Source: Nymphaea colorata (Eukaryota; Streptophyta; Magnoliopsida; Nymphaeales; Nymphaeaceae). Taken from it: a stretch of DNA of 64,000 bases. The stretch lies in contig NC_045140.1 of NCBI RefSeq assembly GCF_008831285.2, forward strand, positions 26,058,131 through 26,122,130, in the 5' to 3' direction. The translations under genes were made by a program, and so were the position numbers. The notes beneath the pieces are model-generated. The model worked only from the letters and a program-made list of their open reading frames with translations, was not told where the DNA came from and searched no databases. This document shows, piece by piece, positions 36,743-52,200 of this stretch. How positions within the stretch are numbered: the stretch's first letter is position 1; the number at the start of each line of letters is the position of its first letter.

Positions 36743-36816
36743 CTAAACCAAGAACTGGAAAATAGTGGTCAACAGAAATGATGGGTCTCTGTTAGACTTG
36801 ATTTTCAGAGAGGAAG

Positions 36817-36820
<4 letters not shown>

Positions 36821-36857
<37 letters not shown>
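36821..36857 (+). repeat. (GA)18 abutting a start codon
   Basis: Thirty-seven bases of uninterrupted GA run directly into the ATG of the EEP-family gene at 36858. It would form the last part of the 5' leader. Confidence 0.95.
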
Positions 36858-36861
<4 letters not shown>

Positions 36862-39800
36862 GCATCTCTTTGACAGTGATGACATTTAATCTTTTGGAAG
36901 ATCAGCAGGCTGACAGTCCAAATGCATGGGAGAAGAGGAGAGATCTCTGTATTAGTGTCGTGACAAGCTATTCGCCAACAATCATCTGCACCCAACAAGG
37001 CAATCCTCTCTCTGTGTCTATTGTATGTGATGATCGGTTGTCTTTGTTTGATGTTGGATCCTTTTCAATTAGAAAATTCAAACCAAGGTAGTGAGGTGGT
37101 TTCTGGATACTGGATATCGTCTGTGATCTTGAGACGGGCTTTTCTTTACTTTGGGAATTCGATTGTGCTTCTCTTTATTAATACGTTTCTTTCTTTGGGT
37201 TTGGTTTTGAGCAGTGCGTTGTGTTCATGTTAATATTTAGTGCTTTTGATTCACGTTTGACCCTGGAAAGTGTGGTATTTTCATAAATAAAACGCAATTT
37301 CATTGTCCAGGTTTTCCTATTTAAGAAGGTTTCGTGTTTGTTTATCTTTTTGTCTGCTGTAGGACTCAAATCGCAGTTGGACTATCTGCAGCAAGGTTTG
37401 CCAGGTACTGACTATTTAAGATAATAAGGGCCCATTTGGCTTCTTAGTGATAGTTTCTTAAACTGTTTGCTGAAGATTGAATTGGTTTTCTTTCCATTGT
37501 TGGGGAAAGTTCAAAAACCAGTGGATGACATGTGAGATCTGTTTGTGAAAATAACAATGCACTTATGTTTTTTCTAGAGTTGTATTGGCTGTTGCGTTCA
37601 TTTTCAATTTTTCCCCATGATTGTGGTTCCATTCATTTTAGGAGCATAGATTATAGTAAGTTTCAGCAGATATTAAATATTTTTTGCTTCCATTTCTCCA
37701 AAAACCAATTTCGTGACTCTTTTCTTGACTTGTTTTTCTTTCTGAACGTATTTGCTTCATATCCGTTCTCACTTGAGCTTATTCTTTCATAAGAAAATCT
37801 CATAAAGTAGACATGCCCCTTTGACATGCTTTTGTTGGTATTCCTGCACGATGTATATGAACAAGATTAAGGAAGTGTATTTGTTCTAACGTCTAAAGCT
37901 TAATAAGCTCAGTATTTGCTTCCTGCTTGGTTAAACCAAACAGGATATGAAGGCCATTAAATTCTCTATTTCCTTCCTTTTCCTTTTTGAGGAGGAAACA
38001 AGGGACAATGTATAATGGAGCTTGAAACCTGACACATTCCACAAAGCTCATCATACAATTTATTTACATTGGCTGTGCATAAGGCACCAATCTTTGGATG
38101 TTATTTAAAATTCAGAAGCCAACTGATGCCCTTTCCTTTAATCAATGTGCTATTTCAGAAACAAAGTGTTTAAGATCATATTGAAATTCTTGAATGTGCC
38201 TCTGAATCTTGACCCTTCTCTGTTTTAAGAGACAATCCAACTTCACTTTGGATGATGTGGCTAAAATGGTTAATCTTGTTCTCAGATATTGCATGATGGG
38301 AGGTTCAGTCCTAAGCATCTGCAAGTCTTCATGATCCTTTCCAACTCTCCCCATCCTTGTTCAAAGATGTAACTTCAGTAAAAATGGTTTAGGTGTAGGC
38401 CTTCAGATGAACATCTCCATGGTTTCTTTTCCAAATGTTTCTTCCCCCTTTGTTTATCATTATTCCCTTCTCTTCAAACTAGATGAGCAGTCAATTCATG
38501 AAGTTTTGAGAGCTGGTGGGCTGGAAAATAACAACTCAAGGAGACCATTTGTTGTTGCCTTCAAGCTTTTATGAGAAGTTCTTTGCTTTTTGTTAAGCTG
38601 ATTTTTTGTAAATGAATGTGATTATTTATCAGCGGATATTTAAATTTCACATCTTGATTTCTAGCTTGTACATGACATTAAACTGTTGTGACCAAAATCT
38701 AATCCAGAATGGATGGCATAATGCCGATGTTCTTTGAGCAGAAGAAATCCCACTAGAACCTTAGTTTTGAACTCATTCCAAACACATTTTCCTTTCTATT
38801 AAGGATCATGGATCTGTCCTGCATGTCTTACTTGTTGAACCAAAAAGGAGCTGTACAATGCGACGTGGTCGGTGCCATATCTCAATTCCTCTAATCATGG
38901 TCAATTGAGAACTCATGTGATTGCATGTTTGAATTGAGAATTTGCACTGACTTTATAAGCTTTCAACTTTCAAGGATATGAACAATTTGGGATCTCAAGG
39001 AAAGGATCACAGGACATCACAGATCAGTATTGCACTATCTTTTATGATAAAGAGAAGGTACAAAGTTGTTCCATTTTCTATATTAGTTACAAATTATTCT
39101 GTTTATTTTAGAGTCCAACAGTAAGCTTGATATAACAATCAGTTGGTTGTGAGCCTCGTGTGTGTAGCTCCTCTTAAGTTTTATCGTTTTGACTGAAGGT
39201 GGAGCTCTTAGATGGTGGAACATTTTGGTTGTCCGAGTCACCCTCAGTTCCTGGAAGTATGTCATGGGGATCTGAAGTCCCATGCATTGCAACATGGGCG
39301 ATATCCTTTTGCTTGCTGGACAAGGATTTGTTACTATGTGTTTTAATGTATCTGTCATATGGTGTCCACTACTCCACATCATGATAACTGATTTCCTTGA
39401 CATTATTTTTCCACACATTTCAACTCAAAAGAGTTGAGCCTCCTGGGTTCAGCTTCCAGATTGTGAACACAAATATGGATGAATTCAGTCCTCGAGCTCG
39501 TAGGCGAAGTGCTCTGCTTACATGGCAACACCTTGCTTCTCTCCCTCCTAACTTGCCTGTCATATACTGTGGTGGATTTAACTCACAAAAAGAATCAACA
39601 ACTGGTCGATTTCTGCTGGGAAGATCAAGGTAGTTGTTGTCTACTGTGATCCAACAGCTACAATGACTCTTCATGAATCTCACCTTGCTATCAAACATCT
39701 TGTTGGTAATTCATGCAGAAGGGTGACTAGCAAAACAGATTATGCTACTAATTTTCTGTGAAAAGCTTGTGATTGTCAATTATGACCATCAGAGAAGATT

Positions 39801-40712
39801 CTACTTACGAGCATTGTTTCAGTGAATGTAAACATTGCATGTAGATAACCAGTTCAGATAAAATGATGTTTGGATGCCTACTGAAACGTTAGTCTTTTTA
39901 ACCAGCATCTGTTGTCGTTGCTCATACTAGAAACTTATTCTGTTATGCTTATATGATTTGTATGCATGCGAGGAAATGGATATGCTACTAGCTTTCATAT
40001 AAGAAGCTTGTGTTATCAATTGTCTTATTAGTTCTATAATCTCCTTTCCTTGATGCACAAATAAATTTTTAGGGAGCATGGAGTTATAGGTGACATGAGG
40101 GATGCATGGCATGATGCTCGAGTAAGAAAGAACGTCTCGCTCATAAGGACTTATCATGGATTCAAAGGTATTTTATTATCATCGTCTTCTTGAGAGCATT
40201 TTTTTTTTCTACTTCTTGGCTTTGGCTGTCATAATTTTACCAGAAAGAAAAAGATTTTCTCATGATATCTATGAAAATTTTTTTTCTCTTCGATCATTTT
40301 TAAATTTTATATCTCTCAGAGTGCAAGATAACTGATGGGAAACGTAATAAAGAGGTTGGTTGTTTATATTCTCGTGCCCAAACCAGTGAAATGTAGCTGT
40401 TACTCTTACAACCCATTGTGTAAATTTTCTTAAAAATGGAGGCTGATTTGCTTGTGCGTGTTGATTGCAGGGGATAAGCAAGGAGCAGTAGAATTCTTGA
40501 AATTGATATTTAGAGCTCTCTGCCTGTGCTGGGATCGGCAAACTCAAGACCTTCATGTGGATTGGATTCTTTATCGAGGCCGGTCCTTGGTTCCAATTTG
40601 CTGTGAAGTGGTTAATGACAACATAGATGGGTGCTACCCGTCATCTCATTATCCGTTGTTTGTGGAATTTATGCTTCCTCGAACTGTAAGAATGGTTGGA
40701 GAATCGACTTAA
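36858..40712 (+). CDS. Endonuclease/exonuclease/phosphatase-fold protein, probable pseudo-enzyme
   Basis: Seven exons: 36858-36999, 37363-37404, 38975-39057, 39199-39300, 39415-39629, 40073-40167, 40471-40712. They total 921 nt, or 306 aa, with every junction in frame. The fold is recognised from MTFNLLED (residues 8-15), IICTQQG, IVNTNMDEFSPRAR, VIYCGGFN and YPSSHYPLF, which sit where EEP (DNase I-like) proteins have their active-site motifs. The usual metal and catalytic residues are changed: Q47 for Glu, N143 for His, G177 for Asp in G-D-F-N, and S285 for Asp in S-D-H. N11, N179 and H286 remain. Catalysis is therefore doubtful. A plant family of this type exists, including Arabidopsis At5g54130 as I recall it. 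No signal peptide is seen. Intron 1 needs a GC donor and intron 4 is AT-AC. Confidence 0.88.
37000..37362 (+). other. Probable GC-AG intron 1 of the EEP gene
   Basis: The family reading CTQQG-LKSQLDYLQQGLPG is kept only if exon 1 ends CAACAAG and the intron starts GCAATC, ending CTGTAG. GT sites downstream give a wrong frame or a stop. This is inferred from frame and family pattern. Confidence 0.65.
39301..39414 (+). other. U12-type AT-AC intron 4 of the EEP gene
   Basis: The 114-nt intron begins ATATCCTTTT and ends TTCCAC, with a perfect U12 branch-site motif TTCCTTGAC at 39393-39401. Its branch A lies 14 bases from the 3' splice site. Exons join in phase 0 as ATWA-TFQLKR. No GT-AG alternative gives this frame. 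Confidence 0.93.
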
Positions 40713-40937
40713 AACAGCTTTTAAAAGGAAGAGTTCAGCTTCACCTACCACACACCCTCCCCCTTCTCTTCGGAGCTGCTTAATAATGATTTTTGTATCC
40801 CAGTTTTACTTGGTTTCTCGACGTGTGATCTCAGGATGTTGGCATGATGATGTCATTTTTTTCGCACATGATTGTTATGTGCCGTTGGATCTCACAGGGC
40901 TCAGGAATGCAAATGCATGACCTTTCATGACCGGTGG

Positions 40938-45293
<4,356 letters not shown>

Positions 45294-46385
45294 ACGCAAT
45301 TCACTATCCGGAAACGTTAAAGTATATGGATCTGAACAGCTCGTTGCTATTCATTCGTTGTACATTTGCACCAAATTCAATATGAGTACCTATTAAACAG
45401 CCACATGGAAGCAGGTCGAGAATAATTTGGTAAGGCAGAATAAAGGTTCAATATCTGGAGTTACATTTTGAGATATGATGTAATAGTATCACACAAGGAT
45501 TAAAAGAGTTTCTGAAGGCCATGATGACACTTGCATTAATAACAATGAATTCCCCAAGCATATACATCAAAGAATCTTTCATTTTATCATTTTCAATTAC
45601 AAATACTTGAAATCTCAAAAGAAACACTTTGATGAAACATAGCCTCAATCTAGTGATATTCTTTCATCTGGCATTTTAAAATACGGAGAAAAAATTGTAT
45701 CCATCAGGACAGGAACTAATTCTAGTTCTCTCACAAAAGACAAGGTGGATTACAAAAATCAAATTTGATAAACTGGAACCAGATTGAAACCCATCCACAT
45801 CAATTTTAACAGCTCGAATGATGGCAGCTTGATGGTGGGGGTGGCATCTACTCCCTAAAGACAAAGTTTTCCAAGGTTGTCATTCCTAGTCGCATCATAT
45901 TGTTTTAATAAGATAAAAATGCATGAGATAGAACCCTTTGCACTTGGTTCCTCGCTGCATGAGCATTTTCCAACTGGAAATACAGATCCAGTAGCATGCT
46001 TTCGGAAAGTCAACAAACATGTAGAACAATCAACTCCTTGCACTAACCGAATCACTGTGATCACCAAACAAAGTAGAAAATGTTTGTAATAAACATGCCG
46101 TATCAGACTGTGTCGTTCACATGACAAGCGCATGTTCAGCTGAAAAAGAAAAATCTCAGGATCAAGCCAACAGCTTGCACATTTAATGGTGACAGATAAA
46201 TAAGAGTAAGCAACTGAAGCGTTTCATGCATAACTGGTGACCACGGAGCAGTTACAATGGGGGTTAACAAAATTTCTCTTGCTAGAACCGTTAACAAGGA
46301 TTGGTTCTACAGAAACATGAGAATGATGAAAGCACTAAGATCATCATGCTGCAAAAATATAAAAACTTAAAGGCCAAAAGTACAA
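45294..46385. other. Convergent 3' flanks of PnsB1 and PLMT
   Basis: The two genes end toward each other across 1.1 kb. The interval should contain both 3' untranslated regions. No other gene is seen; short open frames here have no recognisable domain. Confidence 0.5.
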
Positions 46386-49252
46386 TCAACCAGATGAATG
46401 CAAAGGTTTAGCACGTGTGGATGGGTTTTCCTTTGATTCAAGCATCATCATAAAGACATATCCTAGTACCCACACAAGTACGTATTGAACAGGAACCCAA
46501 CAGATAGCCGCTACAATAGAGAGTATGCTCCCCACGTACTGAGGGTCCTTTATGTATCCGAAAGGGAATTCTGTCACCCAGGGTATATTCTTCCCAAAAC
46601 GTACACCATAGTAAGTACCAGATTCCCCAAGCAACTGATAAACCCTGCAATCCACAATTTCATCTTTCAACATGAATGACAAGGGACAACAGGTGATGCA
46701 GTTAGATGAGATTACTCAAAAATAATCTAACACGTGCATTCTTCATAAGGTATAACCACCAACAAACAAAATCTCACTAAAATGTCCTACTGATAAACAT
46801 GTAAAGAGTCTGCAAAAAAAGAACCTTATAAAGTCAACTTTCTGAACTTTAATCAGAAAGAAGACATACCAAGTCCCAAGAACATGGCGGTCATCATAAA
46901 TTTTACTTTGTAAGCACAATAAAAGTATTGATAAATGTTTGGAAGAGCTGGATTCTACTAACAAGTGAATGGAAAGGGGATAAAGCTGACAGATAAACAA
47001 GAGTGGTTAAATTAAGCATAATGTCACCCACAAGCATGGAGAACTGAAAATTTGACAGTTTCAAGTGAGAAATGCCAACGCCAATGATGACAATGGTATC
47101 ACACCAGCAAAACTAAGCTGTCATCGTTGAGTTCTTCATAGTGCATCTAATAGACAATTTTTTTGACTATTAGACAATTTTTTTGACTATTTTTCATTAA
47201 GATGCTTAAGAGCGAGCTGACTTTGTGGCCCCCAAGAATGTAGTGAAGAATAAAATGTTACAAATACCTTCCAAATTGGTAAACATAATGACACATTCTT
47301 CACTCTACCCATGCAGACAAATCACGCCCTGCATGATCTCATCAGAAGTTTGAAGACCTCCACTTATAATGATTTCTCATTATTATGTTCCTTTAATTGT
47401 TGCTAATGATCTAGTTATCACTGTTTTTTTACATTTTTAATTTGATCTATAACCAATAGTGTTTTCTCCTTGTACTATTTGCAGCATAAATCATTGAACA
47501 TATACAATCCAAGTTCTTTTATTCTGGAAACAAGTTATCCATCACTTGTATATTCATACTCGAAAGTGGCTCTTTTCTATGCTACCTGAGGGTAATTCTG
47601 CAAAGGTTACAGCACCAAAGCTTTGGATCAAGATTAGGCATATAGTGGTAACATGCCCTGAAGTTTGAGAACAAGGCCCTTGCTGAAAAATCAGCTTCCC
47701 TTCTCCCAATGATCTCTCCACTTCTTACTTGACCTGTTAGGATGAGGAGAGGGACATGATTCGTGGTGATTCCCTGATGACTGGTAGGTCTGTCTGAAGC
47801 AATTCCCTGGTTACTGATCACTAGCCCAGAAGCACCATAACCAAGTGTAAACTGGATCAACGATCAAGAGCCATCATGAAAATGTATCAGAAACCAGATA
47901 AATAAGATAGGAAGCCCTCATGCCTTTTCCAGATCTTAGTTGTCGTTCAAACACGAGGTTTACCTAAATAAAAGTAAAACTAACGAAGAAAGGATTCATC
48001 CATATCCTTTAGCTGGAATCTGTTTACATCTGTGTCCGCATATATTTGAGTTACCTTGGAATCATTAGTGTGGACATTGAGGTGTTTGTAAACAAAGATA
48101 GCTATTAGATACTTGTAGGAGGGTAGAATGGAGGCAGAAGGTCAATATCATGTCCCTCACTAAATAGATAATGTTTCACAATCTTCCCTCTTCCAGCAGC
48201 TTCTCCATTCCAATCCAATGTTGATGCATTGCCTTGTTCTTGTAAATCTCTGGTTCTTGAAACCCTTTTAAGTACAAAAATTAATATGTTTCATGTAATT
48301 GATATTACTCTTGGTAACTTATGCATTTCAGGTTAGTAACTTCCACTGTCCTCAGAAGACCGCATACTGTATATGAAAAAAAAGAAAAATCCAACTTATA
48401 TGCATCTTAAGGCCAATGGTATTAGTCTATTAGATGACTGATTAGCTCCTCCTATTGCCAACATCATGAACACCATCATAATAATGTGCCTACATTTACA
48501 GGCATCTCTTGAAGAAGACAATAAAATATCAACAATGTTCTTCAACGGATAGTACAGGAAACAAAAGGATCTAAATACATCTAGGTGCTTATATTGTTAG
48601 TAACCCTAAAGTACCAAATAAATATAGGTTCTCTAGAACGTTAGAGACCCTCCTGTCGAACTCTGTATGCTCAATCTCCACCACCCCATAGGTAAGACCA
48701 AGTACCAAGAACAAGAGATCAATTTGGTAGATATTCGAAACTCCCATCTATCCAGAAAGCGGGATAATTCGGAGCATTCGTTTACGCTTTTTATCGCCGC
48801 AAACCAACTTCTCCCACTTTTCTGGATCACTGAGATCGTCCAAGGACACCCCAGGAGTGGACACTTACTCTTCATCATTTCCATTAGAAAGACAAAAAAA
48901 AAAGAAGAAAGTGAACAACTCTCGAAAGTAATCGAAACTGCAGCCATCTGAAACACCTTAACTGCAACGTGAAGGAATGAGAAACAACCAGGAAAAGCAT
49001 GACGCACCTAACGTTCAGGAACTGGCCGATAATGAAGAGTACTAAGCAGTACCAAGGCGGCCATGAGAGGCGGGCAACCGAGAAGAGGGCAATAAACTGA
49101 ACGGCCTTAAGTATATGAGAGATTTGGGCCATCTTGTGAGATGGGTCGGTGTCCTTCCCGCAGAAGTCCACCCACAACTGAGGATACGTCCACAGAACAT
49201 AGTAGAAGGCGAAGGGCAGCAGCAATGCCACTGAGACGAGAAGGCCACCCAT
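46386..49252 (-). CDS. PLMT: Phospholipid N-methyltransferase (PLMT)
   Basis: Two exons: 49252-49008 and 46644-46386, separated by a 2.36-kb GT-AG intron in phase 2. The 504 nt give 167 aa; Arabidopsis PLMT has 164. The start is the ATG that gives MGGLLVSVALLLPFAFYYVL, a first membrane segment. Family-specific segments follow: YPQLWVDFCGKDTDPSHKMA, LSWPPWY, GQFLNVRVYQLLGESGTYYG, VRFGKNIPWVTEFPFGYIKD, PQYVGSI and VFMMMLESKENP. The last carries the acidic part of the S-adenosylmethionine site of this class. The enzyme is an ER membrane protein that methylates phosphatidyl-monomethyl- and dimethylethanolamine to phosphatidylcholine; the Arabidopsis enzyme does not use phosphatidylethanolamine well. 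The substrate range here is inferred from the family. Confidence 0.95.
46645..49007 (-). other. Long intron of PLMT
   Basis: The single intron is about five times the coding length. It contains a perfect 20-bp tandem duplication at 47151-47190 (TAGACAATTTTTTTGACTAT twice). An open frame at 47582-47860 has no recognisable domain. Confidence 0.85.
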
Positions 49253-52200
49253 TATCTTCACTCTCTAGATCGAATCAGTGAGCAGGGAGAAGGGATTAAA
49301 TCTCGGGGACGCCATGGTCGAGCTGAAAACGGGTCGGATGGGTAATGATCTGAACACGATCCGAATATTAGGCAGAAGACAAAAATTTGAACAAACGCCT
49401 AAGATTTGGTCAAGTAGTATTAGATCAGTTATCACCTCTCAATTTTAAACAACAAACATTCATCTTTTCAAAGAAACTCTCAAAGAGTTGCCTATTAAAA
49501 AAAAAATTAACTTTTAATATGAAACAAAATATCTCTCGTGCATGAACGCCTTTTCTTGATAAGAGAAAATAATTATAAAACTTTCTTTAATTGAACTAAT
49601 CATAAACGATGCGTAACTTTTGAAACTTACATTTTAGAGACGTAGGAAACTCATCCTCAAATAATCACCAGATCAGCCGGAAAAGCCAAGTGAGATTAAA
49701 AAAGGTACGAAAAAAGCCAAGTGAATACCATTGACATCTACTTCTTTGCATATTCATGTATTCGCACTCGAATATGAGCAAAGAAAAGTCATATCTAATT
49801 CCAAATCTAAAATCCGATTGCATAACCCGAACCCAATCACAATCCGATCGGTTTTTAACTGGCCAATTTTCAAAATGTATGAACATTAAATATAAGATAT
49901 TCATTTAAAATTAATTGGATATTTATATATATTTGAATCCAAATATGATTGGATATCATTTCTTAAATTTGACTCCGATCTACTTTCATAATCGAATATT
50001 AATTTTTTTTTATTTTCCGTTTTCTTCATAATGTTTGAGTTGAATATCCAATCCAAACTAGATATATTGAAGCTCCAGTTATAAATGCCTCTTTCTCTCT
50101 CTCTCACACAGACAAGAGTACACCACACATAGCATATCCCCTCCACGCCACCAAAAATTTGATCAAGGACCATTTTTGCTTGATAAACTTGTGTTGAGAC
50201 CTATTACAATACAGAAGATTAACGCATGACAATGACCATGAGATTTGAACATCAAACCCCTTTGAAATGAGCCGCCTTGCTGCCAAGTGATGAAGCAACT
50301 GGTATTTGCATTTGTCTATGAACTTTTGAGCAAGGATATATTAGCCCTACTAAATAACCAACTAGTCATTAATGAGATACTTAGGCATTTGATTACTTAA
50401 GATTTGCAATCGATAGATAATAGATCTGAAGTGACAAAAAATTCATGGTAAAATCCGTGGTTCACACTAAGATCAACATTTCATCTTCTTGCATTGAGAT
50501 GAGGCATTTGACAAGAGAATATTTCTCTTTACCAATTTTGTCCTTATACAAGGTGTCTCCTTTTTCTCACTTAAGGGACATTTTGGTCATTTTGAACCCT
50601 GAACACACTGCTAGCATGTTCAGGCCTGAAGGCATAACCTTCTCGGATGGGGCATGAACTTGAGAGTTGGAATGAGATATTGGGTGGTCCTTCGTAAATC
50701 ACCTTAAAGTTGAGCCGCCTTTTGGGAACTTTCACTTTCTTCTGTTTTTCCATTTGACAACCATAAGCTCTACCCCAGACAAAGTTTGAGATAGAAACTT
50801 GAAAATCCAATTCCATTTTGAGATTGGTTTTACTTATTTTCCAAAATAAACATATATTAGTAGGTATTACTTTTAAACATCAAATATGTTATTGCGGTGA
50901 TACTTCAGTAGGTCCTTCTAAAGAACACATCGTTCTTTATTCAACTATTTTTTTTTTTTTTTTAAAATAAAAGTTTTCTATACTGAGCTAAGATCCAGCT
51001 TAGAAAGGAGCAGAGGTCTAGACTTCTTGGGCAAGGCTGAGCGAGCTCAAGCTAACGTTCTCTAAGCTCTGGTGCTGAGCTCAATCAAAAGCATCCAAGG
51101 CTTGAGATAAAAGTCAAGAATTGGCAAGGAAACGATGAAGATGTCGAGCCTTCACAACCGCCATGATTTCTGCCTGAAGAGCATGCAGCCAAAGATGAGA
51201 AAGCTCGCCTCGGAAAAGCTAAGCACAAGAGAGTGGCTTGACTTATTTTCTTTCTCTAGATTTCTTGCGAATTAACCTTAGCAAGATTATAACCTTGATA
51301 TGGATTGGAATCCGGACATTATTCTTGGTTCAGATCATTGGCATAGATCCAAAATGCAATTACGTTGGATCCCAGCGTTCGAGGACTACATCCTATTCTC
51401 GTTTATACGTAATAACTAAAAATTTTGGCCATTGCTTTTTGGAAGTGGCGATGGGATACGTGCTTCAAAATCCAGATTCGACTCTACACCGTCGAATCTT
51501 GTTCATAGAACAGCTTTGAATCACTAGCGCAGCCAGAAATTTTGACTGTTGTGGGCACTAATTCAATAAGTTTTATAATTTTAGGGGCACCTATATATAA
51601 TATGAACACTAAAATATATCAAATTGGTAATGTAAAAACAAATAACCTTTGTAAAGCTGCTATGGGCAGTTGCCCACACCAGTCACCATGTGCCCCTGCC
51701 ACTGAATCATAATACATTTTTCAGGTTCAAGTCCGGATCTAATCCTTGCTGAATCTGGAAACAAGACAACCACCTCCGACTTTTAAACTGGATCCCATAG
51801 ATTCTCGAGAGGCAATGGAGAAGGCAGGGTTGGTAGGCAGCCATTCTGATCAGTTTCGCATTTCCGTGACATCAACTTTGTGTTAAAAACAAGGGGTAGA
51901 AACGTTACCCTGAGACACCGAAACCAAACACCTATGCGATAGGCAGGGTGGGGTGGGGGTTTGGTGCCATCGCCCCCTCTCAGATTATTTTAGTTTAATC
52001 TATATAAAAAAATTTGAAAACTTATGTTTCAACCCCTATTAAAATTATGAAACTACACTTCGGCCTTTGCAACAAAAAAATTCCTATCTCGGCCCCTGTA
52101 GATAGAACAAAAGGTTCTGCTCTCAACAGAAAAGAAGATGAAATGCTCCTCGTATTTACCTGGGATCGATATTGATCCTGCAGTCATGCTGCGATCTTAT

